NCBI RefSeq assembly: GCF_025398255.1 | Contig: NZ_JAODNW010000022.1 | Span: 44,797-108,796, forward strand | Length of the DNA: 64,000 bases | Source of the DNA: Chelativorans intermedius | Lineage (GTDB): Bacteria; Pseudomonadota; Alphaproteobacteria; Rhizobiales; Rhizobiaceae | Direction: 5' to 3' | Part shown: positions 37,515 through 48,219 of the stretch, in pieces | How positions within the stretch are numbered: the stretch's first letter is position 1 | How the letters are laid out: each line of letters begins with the position of its first letter | Notes under the pieces: model-generated | Told to the model about the DNA's origin: nothing | What the model saw: the letters and a program-made list of their open reading frames with translations, nothing else | The model's database searches: none | Position numbers and translations under genes: made by a program

Positions 37515-37609
37515 ATGATGACAGGATACGGAACGGTCGGCTTCGGCATGCTTCTCGTTACCGCCTCGTATTCCTCGCGATTGCCGCCCTGGTGAAATAT
37601 CTACAATAA
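37515..37609 (+). pseudogene. Frameshifted copy of the small membrane protein at 33448
   Basis: An ATG at 37515 with an AGGAGG site starts MMTGYGTVGFGMLLV, then the frame shifts. The correct ending VFLAIAALVKYLQ with a TAA at 37607-37609 is in the next frame. The ends match the 36-residue protein at 33448-33558 (MMDGFGG... ALVKYLRS). The strong ribosome site shows it was a real gene. It lies 23 bases before the DUF302 gene. Confidence 0.65.
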
Positions 37610-37632
37610 CCGACATCATTGACGGAGACTTC

Positions 37633-38019
37633 ATGTCCTACACGCTTAATCGAAATTTTCCCGGTTCATCCTTCGACGATATTTCCGCACGCACGCGCGA
37701 GGCGCTGGCCAGCCAGGGTTTCGGCGTACTCACCGAGATCGATGTCAAAGCCACGCTGAAAAGAAAACTCGGTGCAGAGATTGACGACTATCTGATCCTC
37801 GGCGCCTGCAATCCAAGCATGGCGCACAGGGCCATGCAACTGGAACCGCGGATCGGCGCCATGCTGCCCTGCAACGTGATCCTGCGCAAGGCTGATGAAG
37901 GTGTGGAGGTAAGCGCGATCGATCCGGTCGCCTCGATGGCCGCCGTCGAAAACGACGAGCTCAAGGCCGTTGCCGGCGAGGTTCGAGCACTGCTCCAGAA
38001 AGCTGTCGACGCCATCTAA
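37633..38019 (+). CDS. DUF302 family protein
   Basis: This 128-residue protein has the DUF302 pattern: an early amphipathic helix with ARTREALASQGFGVLTEIDV, a DDYLILGACNPSMAHRAM segment with conserved ACNP, and IGAMLPCNVILRKADEGVEV. A GGAGACTTC site lies before the ATG. These small domains are widely distributed and often near copper or redox genes; the biochemical role is unknown. It is likely co-transcribed with the broken small membrane gene just upstream. Confidence 0.85.
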   Translation: MSYTLNRNFPGSSFDDISARTREALASQGFGVLTEIDVKATLKRKLGAEIDDYLILGACNPSMAHRAMQLEPRIGAMLPCNVILRKADEGVEVSAIDPVASMAAVENDELKAVAGEVRALLQKAVDAI

Positions 38020-38299
38020 CAGGCCGGGATATGTGCGTTCGCGCAGGGCTTATGTGGCGATCTCCAAGACATTGATCCACAAGAAGGAATCAACACACCG
38101 CAGGCCGGCCGCGCGGCAGGCGCGACCCCTTTGAGGGGAACGACCCACTCGAATCGCCCTCCCGATTGGAATGATGTGACAACCTTACATCTGTAGGCAG
38201 CGCGCGCCGGACCATTTTCTCAGCGGTTTCAAACATGAACCGTCCGATTTCGGGCACGACTAGTGCCCGCGCATTTCCGAGCGATCAAAATAAGAAGCA

Positions 38300-38800
38300 T
38301 CAGCGCGGCCAGGGAACCATGCGCGAGATGACACCATCGCGGCGGACTGCATGATAAGCGGTGGCCGCGAGGTGGATTGTTACAAGCGCAAGCGTGACAT
38401 TCCACAGAAGGATGTGGATTCGGCCCGCCGGCGCCCAGAGGTAGGCTGCGGCGAATCCCGCCGCAGCCTGGCTGAGGAGCACAATGTAAAGCGCCCAGTG
38501 CGTCGATTGCGAGAGTCGTTCCTGCCAGCTCGACATCCGCGACGAAGCTGGACGAGGGATGAACCATCGAAATCCGATCCGCACCAGCATCAGCGCGCCG
38601 ATCAGTAGGCCCGCATAGTTGTGGAGGGCATGTTGAAGCAAGTCCAAGTCTGAAGGCGGCAGAAGCGGGTTGTGCGTTCTCGGGATTGCCCGGGACGTGT
38701 ACCATTGCTCGATGATCAAGAGAACCACCGCCCAGTGCACGGCGATCTGCAGTCGCGTGTAACGGCTAGCTACCTTATTCGCTGATGAGGTCGAGGACAT
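38300..38800 (-). CDS. Cytochrome b561 family protein
   Basis: From ATG 38800 this is a 166-residue four-helix membrane protein with haem-ligand histidines in the right places: LQIAVHWAVVLLII, LLQHALHNYAGLLIGALML, STHWALYIVLLSQ, and TIHLAATAYHAVRRDG. It would carry electrons across the inner membrane, for example from quinol. A longer frame to 38896 is possible but its extension has no family likeness. It faces the DUF302/DUF305 genes convergently. A weak FNR-like site lies at about 38967-38980. Confidence 0.82.
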   Translation of the reverse strand: MSSTSSANKVASRYTRLQIAVHWAVVLLIIEQWYTSRAIPRTHNPLLPPSDLDLLQHALHNYAGLLIGALMLVRIGFRWFIPRPASSRMSSWQERLSQSTHWALYIVLLSQAAAGFAAAYLWAPAGRIHILLWNVTLALVTIHLAATAYHAVRRDGVISRMVPWPR

Positions 38801-39009
38801 GATCGGGCTTTTGTCGCCTGTTGGCCGTTGAGACGCAAGTCTGGCGATGCCGGCTCTGCGAGCCTCGACTGCTTGGTTCGGCACCTCATCCCCCATACGT
38901 AGCGAACAAGCGTGTCAGACGACAACCTGTGGTTCAGAAACACGTTCCGCGCGCAATGTCTTTTCGGTGATTAGGGTCAAACGTTACGGGCCAAAGGCTA
39001 CTTCCTCAT

Positions 39010-39290
39010 TCATCGCTCCCTGCGCGCAGGCACGACCACACCGTCGCTAATGCGATCGCTGGGGTGCAGGAACACCCGTTAGGCGGGTGAGAGTCCGTCA
39101 AGAACTTCTGCTGTTCGATCAGTGCGTCGACCGATCTCCACCGTAGTGCTTCGCACGCCTCTGTCTCGAATGGCGTACACTTCCCAATCGTCTCCTTGCC
39201 GGAAGAGAGCCGCCACGGGAACAGCAAGTGCATCGTCAGAGCTCCAGACGACACCATTGACGATCACTCGGAAGTCGTGCCCGAGCCGTG
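39010..39290 (-). pseudogene. HlyD/RND periplasmic adaptor C-terminal remnant
   Basis: A minus-strand frame near 39079-39285 reads RLGHDFRVIVNGVVWSSDDA then LAVPVAALFRQGDDWEVYAI, and continues as TAEVLDGLSP. This is the C-terminal beta-barrel region of membrane-fusion proteins of the HlyD type. The ending FLHPSDRISDGVVVPARRER with a TGA at 39010-39012 is in a neighbouring frame, so an indel sits near 39085. The N-terminal two thirds are missing. Confidence 0.6.
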
Positions 39291-39316
39291 GTCAAGCTTC
39301 CGGCGGGTGACCTATT

Positions 39317-39419
39317 CTAGAGCATGATCCCGAAAACTGGAGACCGGTTTTCGGAAAAGATCATGCTATTCCAAGGCAATAGATCGTGATGCCGGTTCAA
39401 GGGAACGGCATCATGATCT
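39317..39419. repeat. Rhizobial dispersed palindromic repeat (RIME-like)
   Basis: Two hairpin-forming segments lie back to back. The first pairs GAGCATGATCCCGAAAACTG-type sequence with TTTTCGGAAAAGATCATGCT around 39320-39368. The second (39381-39419) pairs AGATCGTGATGCCGGTTC with GAACGGCATCATGATCT. Elements of this type are scattered in hundreds of copies through genomes of Rhizobiales. It carries no gene. Confidence 0.65.
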
Positions 39420-39513
39420 AGTTAGCGGTTCTTCCTCACGTTCTGTGGTTCATTCGCTGTTGGCGGCACTGTCGCTATCGGCGGGCATGCGAACGAGAAC
39501 GAAATGGTCGCCC

Positions 39514-39710
39514 GGCCTTCTAGCTGGAAGTGCCGCAGGATGGTGTCGTCGATGATTGGTATTCCAAGCCGTTCCATCAACTGCTCTCCAGGACCCCCGC
39601 CCGTGCTTTGGCCAAGCAGGCCACGGTCGCCCCGACCCGTGTCGGCTTGGGCACACAACGAAGGCAATCTGCGGCACCCGATCGGACATCTGTTGAGGAC
39701 ACTTGATGCG
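39514..39710 (-). pseudogene. Probable ISL3-family transposase fragment
   Basis: Two overlapping minus-strand frames give pieces resembling ISL3 transposases: IKCPQQMSDRVPQIAF (compare the CP.R.FAE.LP segment), then LLGQSTGGGPGEQLMERLGI and PIIDDTILRHFQ, which is the G..L..RLG.p.s.dTiLR motif. The zinc-finger start and the catalytic DDE region are missing. It is an IS fossil at the left end of the SOS gene block. Confidence 0.45.
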
Positions 39711-39819
39711 CGCATCCCCAGCGGATTCACCGTCACGGGCTTGCCTTGGACCGGAAGGTTGCCTCTTCCGGTGTGACTATTCGTGATCGATCCGGGTTTG
39801 AACTTGACTGACAGTGCGT

Positions 39820-42800
39820 TCATCGGAAATCCCGCGTTTTCACTCTGATCTCGTTGATGTGGCCATAGGGATCGACCAGGTTTCTCGCTTTGGGAAGTCC
39901 GCGCGGATCGGGCGTGGGCGAGCCGTGATGGACCTCGTCGCCGCGCCCGTACGGCACCGGAAATCCCGCCTCCCGCGCACCGACGCTCGCAAGTTCGGCA
40001 GAGAGATCGGTGATCTCCTGCGCCACGACGTGCACCACGTCGCCTTCGCGCTGGATGCGGCCCTTGACGCCGAACATGCCGGACCCGAGCACGACGCGCC
40101 GGTATTTTTCAAAGACCTTGGTCCAGACCACGAGATTGGCGACCGCGGTTTCGTCCTCGAGCGTGATGAACATGACGCCCTTGGCCGAACCGGGGCGTTG
40201 GCGCACGAGCACCAGACCTGCGACGTGAACCCAGCGGCGATCACGAGAGGCGACGGCCTCGGCGCAGGTCATGATGCGCCGGCGGGACAGATCGGCGCGG
40301 AGGAAGGACACCGGGTGCTGCCGAAGGGTCAGCCCGGTGTGACTGTAGTCCTCCACCACCTCCCTTCCGGCCGCCATGGGGCGCAGCGATACCGCGGGCT
40401 CGATCTGCTCGGGCACGATACAGGCTTCGCGTACCGCGGCGGCGGCAAAGAGCGGCAGCGGTTCGTCGCGCAGCGCCTTTATGGCCCAGAGCGCCTCGCG
40501 TCTTGCAAGGCCGAGCGCGGACCGGAAGGCATCCGCCTCGGCCAGCTCGACCAGGGCCGCGGCCGGGATACCGGCCCGGCGCCAGAGGTCGTCCATCGAG
40601 GCGAAGGGCCGGTCTTCCCGACAGGAGATCAGGCGCGCAGCTTCGGCATTGCCGAGACCCTTGACCATGCGCAGGCCGAGCCGCACGGCGAAATCGCCAT
40701 CCTCGCCGATCGCCTCGAGCGTGCAGTCCCAGCGGGATGTATTGATGCAGACGGGACGGATCTCGACGCCATGCTCGCGCGCATCGCGTACGATCTGGGC
40801 TGGTGCATAAAAGCCCATGGGCTGGGCGTTGAGCAGCGCACAGCAGAAGACATCCGGGTGCCAGCATTTCATCCAGGATGAGGCGTAGGCTATGAGCGCA
40901 AAGCTCGCCGCATGGCTTTCGGGAAAGCCATAGCTCCCGAAGCCTTCGAGCTGCTTGAAGGTGCGTTCGGCGAATTCGCGGTCATAGCCATTGGCGACCA
41001 TGCCGGAGATCAGCTTCTCACCGAACTTCGCGACGCCGCCGGTATGCTTGAAGGTCGCCATGGCGCGGCGCAGCTGATCGGCCTCGCCGGCGGTAAAGCC
41101 CGCGCATTCGATGGCGACGCGCATGGCCTGCTCCTGGAAGAGCGGCACGCCCAGCGTCTTACCGAGCACCGCCTCGAGCTCGGGTTTTGGATAGGTCACC
41201 TCCTCCTTGCCCTCGCGGCGGCGCAGATAGGGATGCACCATGTCGCCCTGGATCGGACCGGGGCGCACGATCGCCACCTCGATGACGAGATCATAAAAGG
41301 TCCGCGGCTTGATGCGCGGCAGCATGGCCATCTGGGCGCGGGATTCGATCTGGAAGGTGCCGAGCGTGTCGGCCTTGCGGATCATCGCATAGGTGCGCGG
41401 ATCCTCGGCCGGGATGGTGGCGAGGTCGAGCCTTATATCCTTGTGCTCGGCGAGCAGATCGAAGGCGCGGCGCATGCAGGAGAGCATGCCCAGCGCCAGC
41501 ACGTCGACCTTCATGAACTTGAGCACATCGATGTCGTCCTTGTCCCACTCGATGACCTGGCGGTCCTCCATGGCGGCCGGCTCGATCGGCACGAGTTCGT
41601 CGAGCCGGTCGCGGGTCAGAACGAAGCCGCCCGGGTGCTGCGAGAGATGGCGCGGTGTGCCGACAAGCTGGTGCGCGAGCTCGAGCGCAAGCCGGAGCCG
41701 GCGATCGCCCATGTTGAGGTTCAGGCCCTCGGCGTGCTTTTGCTCCACGCCTTCCGACCACCCCCAGACCTGCGAGGACAGGGTCTTGGTCATATCCTCG
41801 GGCAGGCCGAGCGCCTTTCCGACATCGCGCAGCGCGCCCTTGGCGCGATAGCGGATGACGGTGGAGCAGAGCGCTGCCCGCTCGCGGCCATAGGTTTCAT
41901 AGACCCACTGGATGACCTCCTCGCGCCGCTCATGTTCGAAGTCGACATCGATGTCGGGCGGCTCACGACGTTCCTCGGAGACGAAGCGTTCGAAGAGAAG
42001 ATCGTTTCGGTCGGGATCGACCGAAGTGACGCCGAGCACGAAGCAGACGGCCGAGTTCGCCGCCGATCCCCTGCCCTGGCAAAGAATTCCCCTCGAGCGG
42101 GCAAAGCGCACGATGGCGTTCACCGTCAGGAAATACGGCGCATAGTCCAGCTTCTCGATCAGTTGGAGCTCGTGTTGCAGATTGGCGCGCACCTTGTCGG
42201 GCAGACCCTCCGGGTAGCGCTCGGCCACGCCCTCCCAGGTGAGTTTCTCAAGGGCCTGCTGTGGCGTCAGCTCCGGATAGAGCTTTTCTTCCGGATACTG
42301 ATAGGCAAGCTCCTCGAGCGAAAACCTGCACCGGTCCGTGATCTCGATGGTGCGGGCGAGGGCTTCGGGATAGCGGTCGAAAAGCCGATGCATTTCTTCC
42401 GGTGGCTTCAGGTAGCGGTCGGCAAACCGCTCGCGGCGATGCCCGAGCTCGTCGATGGTGACATTGTGCCGGATGGCGGTCACCACGTCCTGCATGAGCT
42501 GCCGGCCGGGTTCGTGGAAGAGCACGTCATTGGTGACCACGGTGGGAACCCGCGCCTGCGCCGCCAGGTTCGACAGGTCCCAGAGGCGCAGCTGATCGTT
42601 GGGCCGCCGGCGCAGCGTCAGGGCCAGATAGGCGCGATCGCCGAAGCATTCCCGCAGGCGCCGCAGTTGCAGCGCGCAGGTCTCGTCCGCGATGTCGGGA
42701 ACGAGCACGGCGATCAGGCCCTCGCCATAGGCGACGAGATCGGGCCATTCGAGATGGCATTTACCCTTCCCGGCGCGCTTCTTGCCGAGCGAGAGCAGGC

Positions 42801-43077
42801 GGCAAAGCCGGGCATAGGCGGGCCGATCGGTCGGATAGACCAGCACCGACATCCCGTCGACGAGATCGAGCCGGCAGCCGACGACGAGGCGGACGCCGGT
42901 GGTTCGGGCCGCCTCGAATGCCCGGACGATTCCCGCCAGCGAGTTGCGGTCGACAATGCCAAGCGCCTCGATGCCCATCATGGCGGCCTGGGCAAACAGC
43001 TCCTCGCAGCTGCTCGCCCCGCGCAGGAACGAGAAATGGCTGGTCACCTGCAGCTCGGCGTAGCGCGGCCCGCTCAT
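39820..43077 (-). CDS. dnaE2: Error-prone DNA polymerase DnaE2 (ImuC)
   Basis: This 1,085-residue C-family polymerase begins [20 protein letters not shown], an N-terminal PHP domain, followed by the palm with [19 protein letters not shown] and [16 protein letters not shown] carrying the catalytic aspartates, then the helix-hairpin-helix and OB-fold parts ([20 protein letters not shown]). Its short C-terminus without a tau-binding tail is typical of DnaE2. It performs translesion synthesis after DNA damage with ImuA and ImuB. The start overlaps the imuB stop as ATGA. Confidence 0.95.
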   Translation of the reverse strand: MSGPRYAELQVTSHFSFLRGASSCEELFAQAAMMGIEALGIVDRNSLAGIVRAFEAARTTGVRLVVGCRLDLVDGMSVLVYPTDRPAYARLCRLLSLGKKRAGKGKCHLEWPDLVAYGEGLIAVLVPDIADETCALQLRRLRECFGDRAYLALTLRRRPNDQLRLWDLSNLAAQARVPTVVTNDVLFHEPGRQLMQDVVTAIRHNVTIDELGHRRERFADRYLKPPEEMHRLFDRYPEALARTIEITDRCRFSLEELAYQYPEEKLYPELTPQQALEKLTWEGVAERYPEGLPDKVRANLQHELQLIEKLDYAPYFLTVNAIVRFARSRGILCQGRGSAANSAVCFVLGVTSVDPDRNDLLFERFVSEERREPPDIDVDFEHERREEVIQWVYETYGRERAALCSTVIRYRAKGALRDVGKALGLPEDMTKTLSSQVWGWSEGVEQKHAEGLNLNMGDRRLRLALELAHQLVGTPRHLSQHPGGFVLTRDRLDELVPIEPAAMEDRQVIEWDKDDIDVLKFMKVDVLALGMLSCMRRAFDLLAEHKDIRLDLATIPAEDPRTYAMIRKADTLGTFQIESRAQMAMLPRIKPRTFYDLVIEVAIVRPGPIQGDMVHPYLRRREGKEEVTYPKPELEAVLGKTLGVPLFQEQAMRVAIECAGFTAGEADQLRRAMATFKHTGGVAKFGEKLISGMVANGYDREFAERTFKQLEGFGSYGFPESHAASFALIAYASSWMKCWHPDVFCCALLNAQPMGFYAPAQIVRDAREHGVEIRPVCINTSRWDCTLEAIGEDGDFAVRLGLRMVKGLGNAEAARLISCREDRPFASMDDLWRRAGIPAAALVELAEADAFRSALGLARREALWAIKALRDEPLPLFAAAAVREACIVPEQIEPAVSLRPMAAGREVVEDYSHTGLTLRQHPVSFLRADLSRRRIMTCAEAVASRDRRWVHVAGLVLVRQRPGSAKGVMFITLEDETAVANLVVWTKVFEKYRRVVLGSGMFGVKGRIQREGDVVHVVAQEITDLSAELASVGAREAGFPVPYGRGDEVHHGSPTPDPRGLPKARNLVDPYGHINEIRVKTRDFR

Positions 43078-44597
43078 CCGAAAATCCCGTGCAGGAACCA
43101 TTTCTGGGACCCGCTCTCTCCGCGTTCACCGTCACCGGAACGGAACAGCCAATAGCGCTCGCCGGCTTCGTCCTCGACGCGGAAATAGTCGCGAACCGTC
43201 GACATCTCGGCGTCGCGTTTCCACCACTCGCCGCGAATGCGCTCGGGCCCGTCGGCACGCCGCACACGCCGGCGCACGCCGCGCCAGGTAAACCAGACGG
43301 GCGGATTGTCGGGAAGCAGCGCCATCGTCTCGATCGGCTCGGGCCGTGGCAGGAGCCGCGGCGGGCGTGGCCAGTCGCCTTCCCAGGTTGCTCCGCTCTC
43401 CGGTGCAAGCGCCGGCACCCGTGTGACCGAGCGCTCCGGCACATCGCTCTGCACCGGCTTGAACCGGTAGAGCCGGTTCTCGCCAACGCGATTGGCAAGC
43501 ACGTCGATGAGGTCCGACAGGTCCGGCTCGGGCTCCTCGACGAGCGAAGAAATCGTCTGCTTGTCCTTGAGCGGTTCGGATTGAATTGCGGCCAACACCA
43601 TGACCTCGATGCCGAAGCCGGGGTCGACGGTTTCGATCCTTTCGCAGAGAAGCCGGGTCAGGCGCCTTGGATCGCGCACCGGCTGGGCCGTACCGATGCG
43701 GATGAACTGCTTTGTGTTGTCGACGCGATGGAACAAGAGATCGAGCCGGCGGGCGCCGAGCCCACGCTTTTCCAGTTCGGCGCAGAGGGCATCAGTGAGC
43801 CTAGCCGTATAGCGGGCAATGGTTTCGCCCGCGCCGATCGGCTCGCCGAACACGCGGCGCACCTCGACCAGCTCGGGCGAGCGAACCGGATCGACGGGTT
43901 CGGCGAGGCGTCCCAGCGCCTGGTCGAGCCGGCGGCCGATCTCCGGGCCAAAGCGCAAGGCAAGCGGCGCCCGCGGTTGCGCCATCAGGTCACCGACCGT
44001 CTCGAAGCCAAGGGTACGCAGACCGGCAACCGTGTCGGGCTCGAGCCGGAGCGTTGCCAGCGGCAGCGGCCGGAGCATCGCCTCTGTCTCGCCCGGTGCA
44101 ATGACAGATGTGTACCGGCGTAGGAAGCGTGCCGCTGCATGGGCCGCACCCCATGTATCGGCAACCGCCGCCCGCGCCTCGACGCCGGAGGCTGCGAAGC
44201 GCTGGACGATCGCGGTAAGCATTCTGGCCTCGCCGCCATGGAGATGATCGGCGCCGGTTGTGTCGATCACCAGCCCGTCCGGCGGATCGGGCGCCACGAC
44301 GGGCGAGATGCGCTGCAACGCCCACAGCGCGAGCCTGTCGAGCCCTTCAGCGTCGGCCGCTGGGTCGGCATTGAGGACGACAAGACCGGGCACCAGCGCC
44401 TGGGCCTTGGTGACAGGCATGCCCACGCTGACGCCAAGGGCCTGGGCATTGGCGTCAAGAGCGGTGATCAGCCGACGCCGGCCGGTGCGGCCGACCAGGA
44501 CGAGCGGCGCCTCAGGCGGAGGCGACGCGCCGCCCGACTTCCTTCTGAGGCGATCTGTCGGCCACCTTGGAAGGAAGAGCGATACGACCCTGGTCAT
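43074..44597 (-). CDS. imuB: ImuB, Y-family polymerase-like mutasome hub
   Basis: This 507-residue protein has Y-family polymerase layout: [20 protein letters not shown] at the start and [15 protein letters not shown]. The usual catalytic acidic residues are lost (LPRWPTD replaces DMDAF), as in all ImuB proteins. A C-terminal part with [20 protein letters not shown] and GERYWLFR is the partner-binding region. ImuB links DnaE2 to the sliding clamp. The start at 44597 lies inside the end of imuA, an 86-base overlap. Confidence 0.92.
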   Translation of the reverse strand: MTRVVSLFLPRWPTDRLRRKSGGASPPPEAPLVLVGRTGRRRLITALDANAQALGVSVGMPVTKAQALVPGLVVLNADPAADAEGLDRLALWALQRISPVVAPDPPDGLVIDTTGADHLHGGEARMLTAIVQRFAASGVEARAAVADTWGAAHAAARFLRRYTSVIAPGETEAMLRPLPLATLRLEPDTVAGLRTLGFETVGDLMAQPRAPLALRFGPEIGRRLDQALGRLAEPVDPVRSPELVEVRRVFGEPIGAGETIARYTARLTDALCAELEKRGLGARRLDLLFHRVDNTKQFIRIGTAQPVRDPRRLTRLLCERIETVDPGFGIEVMVLAAIQSEPLKDKQTISSLVEEPEPDLSDLIDVLANRVGENRLYRFKPVQSDVPERSVTRVPALAPESGATWEGDWPRPPRLLPRPEPIETMALLPDNPPVWFTWRGVRRRVRRADGPERIRGEWWKRDAEMSTVRDYFRVEDEAGERYWLFRSGDGERGESGSQKWFLHGIFG

Positions 44598-45273
44598 CGC
44601 AGGCCTCCACTTCGAAATCAGCACTTTCCCCGGCGCGGCATCGGATCAGCTCGACCAGCCAGCGGGCACGCCCGAGGCCGGGAACCGGCAGGGGAGCAGA
44701 GGGAAGAACGGAAACCCGCCAGCGCGTGACGCTTGCCGTGGGTTGCCCGAAATCCCCCGCCTCGGTCTGGCGCCGCCAGCGCCGGACGGCGAGGCCGATC
44801 GTGTCCGAGCCTTCCGCCGCAAGCTGCAGCCGGCGGGATGCGGTCATTGAAAGACGGGCGGTCTCGGCAACCACGGCCCCGAGTCCGCCATGGCGCAATC
44901 CTTCCTCAAAGCAGGCGAGCAACGCCTTTTCATCACCGGCCTCGACATGGATTACCCTGTCGGGCGGCAGACCTGCCTGGGCGATCGCCGGGGCAAAAAG
45001 ATCGGGACGTGTCACGATCCAGAGGACTTTGCCTTTTGTCCGCGCGGCGATCCCCGCCGCGAACAGTGCCGCGGCCGCGCCGTCCACGGCGCCATTCCCG
45101 CCTCCGGCCACCTCATGCAGGCATCCCAACCCCAGACCTCCTCCCGGAAGCCGCCGGTCGATCTCGGCGACACCGAAGGGCAGGACCTCGCGCGCACGGC
45201 CGGCACCGCTGTCCAGGTGCGCAATGCGCTCCTGGAGCTCAGCAATGACAGCGTTTGCCGCGCGATCGGCCAT
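44512..45273 (-). CDS. imuA: ImuA, RecA-like mutasome protein
   Basis: This 253-residue RecA-superfamily protein has an LPFGVAEIDRRLPGGGLGLG segment, the GGGNGAVDG loop in place of a canonical Walker A, VLWIVTRPDLFAPAIAQAGL, and a C-terminal ASRRLQLAAEGSDTIGLAVR segment. It is a required partner of ImuB and DnaE2 in SOS mutagenesis. The start MADRAANAV at 45273 is preferred over MQSPQENW at 45303 since a LexA box ends only 50 bases upstream. Confidence 0.9.
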   Translation of the reverse strand: MADRAANAVIAELQERIAHLDSGAGRAREVLPFGVAEIDRRLPGGGLGLGCLHEVAGGGNGAVDGAAAALFAAGIAARTKGKVLWIVTRPDLFAPAIAQAGLPPDRVIHVEAGDEKALLACFEEGLRHGGLGAVVAETARLSMTASRRLQLAAEGSDTIGLAVRRWRRQTEAGDFGQPTASVTRWRVSVLPSAPLPVPGLGRARWLVELIRCRAGESADFEVEACDDQGRIALPSKVADRSPQKEVGRRVASA

Positions 45274-45322
45274 GTAAGTCCAGTTCTCCTGAGGGCTTTG
45301 CAACGCCTCAAGGCGCTGTTAT

Positions 45323-45337
45323 GTTCATTATTTGTTC
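45323..45337. promoter_or_regulatory. LexA box (SOS operator), GTTC-N7-GTTC
   Basis: GTTCATTATTTGTTC is an exact direct-repeat operator of the alphaproteobacterial LexA type. It lies in the 191-base divergent region between imuA (start 45273) and the UvrD-like helicase (start 45465). It probably represses imuA-imuB-dnaE2 and perhaps the helicase-yedK-dinB series as well. Confidence 0.88.
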
Positions 45338-45464
45338 CGTTTCCGGTAATGAGTCAATCAGACTCCGCGATGAGTCTTTCCGGTGCGGATGGGGACGAGA
45401 CGGCAGCAACGGCGCAGTACTGGCCGATTGTCGTTGATTCGCAGGGCGATAGGAGCGGGACGGA

Positions 45465-47534
45465 ATGAATGCGGCGCATCTGGAAAAATTGAACGACGGT
45501 CAACGCGCCGCGGTCATTCATGGCATCGGCCTGCCCGATGGCCAGGTGGGGGGCCCGCTGCTGATCATTGCGGGTGCGGGCTCGGGCAAGACCAACACGC
45601 TGGCCCATCGCGTGGCGCAGCTGATCATCTCCGGCGCCGATCCGCGCCGCATCCTGCTCATGACCTTCTCCCGCCGCGCGGCTGGTGAAATGGGAAAGCG
45701 TGTCGAGCGCATCTGCGCCAGGGTGCTCGGCGACAAGGCCGGCATTTTAACCGACGCACTCTCCTGGTCAGGCACATTCCATGGGATCGGCGCGCGCATC
45801 CTGCGCGAATACGCCATCGAACTGGGGCTCGATCCGCAGTTCACCATCCATGACCGTGAGGACTCGGCCGATCTGATGAACCTCATCCGGCACGAGCTCG
45901 GCTTCTCGAAAATGGAAAGCCGATTTCCGGCGAAGGGGACGTGCCTGTCGATCTATTCGCGCACCGTCAATGCCGAGGCGCCGCTCGATGAAGTGCTGCG
46001 AGCGAATTACCCTTGGGTAGCAGGCTGGGCGAAGGAACTGCGCGAACTCTTCGCTTCCTATGTCGAGGCCAAGCAGGTCCAGAACGTGCTCGATTACGAC
46101 GATCTGCTGCTTTACTGGGCCCAGACCATGAGCGACGCGGCGCTGGCCGACGAGATCGGCGGCCGCTGGGATCACGTTCTGGTCGACGAGTATCAGGACA
46201 CCAACCGCCTGCAAGCGACGATCCTGACCGGACTCAAACCCGGCGGAAGGGGTCTCACCGTCGTCGGCGACGACGCCCAGGCGATCTATTCCTTCCGCGC
46301 CGCCACGGTCAGGAACATCCTCGACTTCCCGAAGGAGTTTTCGCCGGCGGCCGAAATCGTCACCCTCGAACGCAATTATCGCTCCACCCAGCCGATCCTC
46401 GCCGCCGCCAATGGCGTGATCGGGCTTGCGCGCGAGCGGTTCACCAAGAATCTCTGGACCGACCGGGCTTCGAACGAACGCCCGCGCCTCGTGACGGTGC
46501 GCGACGAGGCCGACCAGGCGAAATTCGTGGCCGACACGGTGCTGGAGAACCGAGAGACCGGCATGCGGCTCAAGGACCAGGCCGTGCTGTTCCGGGCGAG
46601 CCATCATAGCGGTCCGCTCGAGGTGGAACTCACCCGCCGCAACATTCCCTTCGTCAAATTCGGCGGGCTCAAATTCCTCGACAGCGCCCATGTGAAGGAC
46701 ATGCTGGCCGCGCTGCGCTTTGCCCAGAACATGCGCGACCGCGTGGCCGGCTTCCGATTGATGCAGCTGCTGCCCGGCATCGGGCCGGCGACGGCACAGA
46801 CCGCTCTCGACGCCGTTGCCGAGAGCACTGAACCGATCGACACACTTGATAACCTCCCCTGCCCTCCCCGTGCCCAGACCGACTGGCCGGGCCTCATCGA
46901 GCTGCTCGGCGGGCTACGATCCGGATCGTCAGGCTGGCCGGCCGAGATCGGACAGGTCCGCGCCTGGTACGAGCCCCATCTCGAACGCATCCATGAGGAT
47001 TTCGAGATGAGGCGGGCCGATCTGCTCCAGCTCGAGGACATTGCCGCCGGCTATCCCTCCCGCGAACGCTTTCTGACCGAGCTCACCCTCGATCCTCCGG
47101 ACGCCACGTCGGGACAGGCGGGTGTGCCGCTGCTCGATGAGGACTATCTGATCCTTTCGACCATCCATTCCGCCAAGGGCCAGGAATGGCGCTCGGTCTT
47201 CGTACTCAACACGGTCGACGGGTGCATTCCCTCCGACCTCGGCACTGGTACGTCCGATGAGATCGAAGAGGAGCGGCGCCTGCTCTATGTCGCGATGACC
47301 CGCGCCAAGGACAGCCTCAACCTCGTGGTGCCGCAGCGCTTCTTCACGCATGGCCAATCCGCGACCGGCGACCGGCATGTCTATGCCTCGCGAACGCGGT
47401 TCATTCCCGCTAGTCTATTGGAATTGTTTGAATGCCGTGCCTGGCCCGTCGTTGCCCCCGGACAGGGGCCGCATGTCGACCCGCGGCAGGTTCGCCTCGA
47501 TGTCGGCGCGAGGATGCGCGGCATGTGGCGATAG
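45465..47534 (+). CDS. UvrD/Rep-type ATP-dependent DNA helicase
   Basis: This 689-residue superfamily 1A helicase has the Q motif (LNDGQRAAV), Walker A AGAGSGKT at 36-43, LMTFSRRAAGEM, the Walker B region LVDEYQDTNRLQ, QAIYSFRAA, LERNYRSTQPI, and STIHSAKGQEWRSVFVLN with VAMTRAK near the end. It differs from chromosomal UvrD by its shorter C-terminus. An AGGAG site precedes the ATG. It is divergent from the imu operon across the LexA box and is followed after 13 bases by yedK, so it is likely damage-induced. Confidence 0.92.
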   Translation: MNAAHLEKLNDGQRAAVIHGIGLPDGQVGGPLLIIAGAGSGKTNTLAHRVAQLIISGADPRRILLMTFSRRAAGEMGKRVERICARVLGDKAGILTDALSWSGTFHGIGARILREYAIELGLDPQFTIHDREDSADLMNLIRHELGFSKMESRFPAKGTCLSIYSRTVNAEAPLDEVLRANYPWVAGWAKELRELFASYVEAKQVQNVLDYDDLLLYWAQTMSDAALADEIGGRWDHVLVDEYQDTNRLQATILTGLKPGGRGLTVVGDDAQAIYSFRAATVRNILDFPKEFSPAAEIVTLERNYRSTQPILAAANGVIGLARERFTKNLWTDRASNERPRLVTVRDEADQAKFVADTVLENRETGMRLKDQAVLFRASHHSGPLEVELTRRNIPFVKFGGLKFLDSAHVKDMLAALRFAQNMRDRVAGFRLMQLLPGIGPATAQTALDAVAESTEPIDTLDNLPCPPRAQTDWPGLIELLGGLRSGSSGWPAEIGQVRAWYEPHLERIHEDFEMRRADLLQLEDIAAGYPSRERFLTELTLDPPDATSGQAGVPLLDEDYLILSTIHSAKGQEWRSVFVLNTVDGCIPSDLGTGTSDEIEEERRLLYVAMTRAKDSLNLVVPQRFFTHGQSATGDRHVYASRTRFIPASLLELFECRAWPVVAPGQGPHVDPRQVRLDVGARMRGMWR

Positions 47535-47547
47535 GAGGATAAGGGTA

Positions 47548-48219
47548 GTGTGCAATCTTTACAATCTTACAACGACGCGCGACGCCGTAATGGAATTCAC
47601 CAAGGCTTTCGCCGACAAGGCGGGTTGGAACGAACCGTCACTGGACGTCTATCCGAACACGCTGGCGCCCATCGTTCGTGTCGGCGCCGATGGCAAGCGC
47701 GAGATCGCGAGCGCTACCTGGGGCATGCCCACGCCTCCAGCCTATATCAAGGGAAATTACGATCCCGGCGTCACCAATATCAGGAACGTCAATTCGCCTC
47801 ACTGGCGACGCTGGCTCGGCCCGACCAGCCGATGCGTCGTGCCGTTCACCTCTTTCGCTGAGCCAGATCCGGCCAGCAAGGTTCCGGGTGGCCGGGTGCC
47901 CAATGCCTGGTTTGCGCGCAATGCGGACCGGCCGCTCATGTTCTTTGCTGGCTTTTGGACACCCTGGAAGGGCGTCAGGAAGGTCCGCGACGGCGAGCGT
48001 GAATTCGAGCTCTTCGGATTCCTCACGACTTCGCCGAACGAGATCGTCAGCCCGATCCATCAGAAGGCCATGCCGGCGATCCTGACCACGCCGGAAGAGG
48101 TCGACCTGTGGTTGACCGGCGAATGGGACGCGGTCAAGCACCTGCAGCGGCCTCTGCCCGGCAACATGCTGGTCGTGGTCGAGCCGCCCGTAAAACGCGA
48201 CGACGAGCTTCTTCTATAG
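47548..48219 (+). CDS. yedK: SRAP (YedK/HMCES-type) abasic-site protein
   Basis: This 223-residue protein reads (M)[16 protein letters not shown] from a GTG at 47548 with an AGGAGG site. The GTG lies directly before the TGC that encodes Cys2, the residue that must be N-terminal after Met removal to cross-link abasic DNA. Other parts of the active site are [23 protein letters not shown], and [10 protein letters not shown]. Longer upstream starts overlap the helicase gene and would bury Cys2, so they are rejected. It sits between the helicase and dinB. Confidence 0.9.
   Translation: MCNLYNLTTTRDAVMEFTKAFADKAGWNEPSLDVYPNTLAPIVRVGADGKREIASATWGMPTPPAYIKGNYDPGVTNIRNVNSPHWRRWLGPTSRCVVPFTSFAEPDPASKVPGGRVPNAWFARNADRPLMFFAGFWTPWKGVRKVRDGEREFELFGFLTTSPNEIVSPIHQKAMPAILTTPEEVDLWLTGEWDAVKHLQRPLPGNMLVVVEPPVKRDDELLL

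Noticed and set aside
38020..38299. Terminator between DUF302 and cytochrome b561 genes
   Set aside because: A short CCCCT-TTG-AGGGG hairpin exists near 38130 but has no T-tract and a weak stem.
38967..38980. Further FNR/FixK site before cytochrome b561 (GTGATTAGGGTCAA)
   Set aside because: Two mismatches and an unsuitable distance to the chosen start; kept only as a weak possibility.
39422..39823. 133-residue minus-strand frame as an intact gene
   Set aside because: Only a central part resembles ISL3 transposase and in two frames; the ends have no coding character.
40912..43155. 747-residue plus-strand frame
   Set aside because: Antisense shadow of dnaE2, whose own frame has all family motifs.
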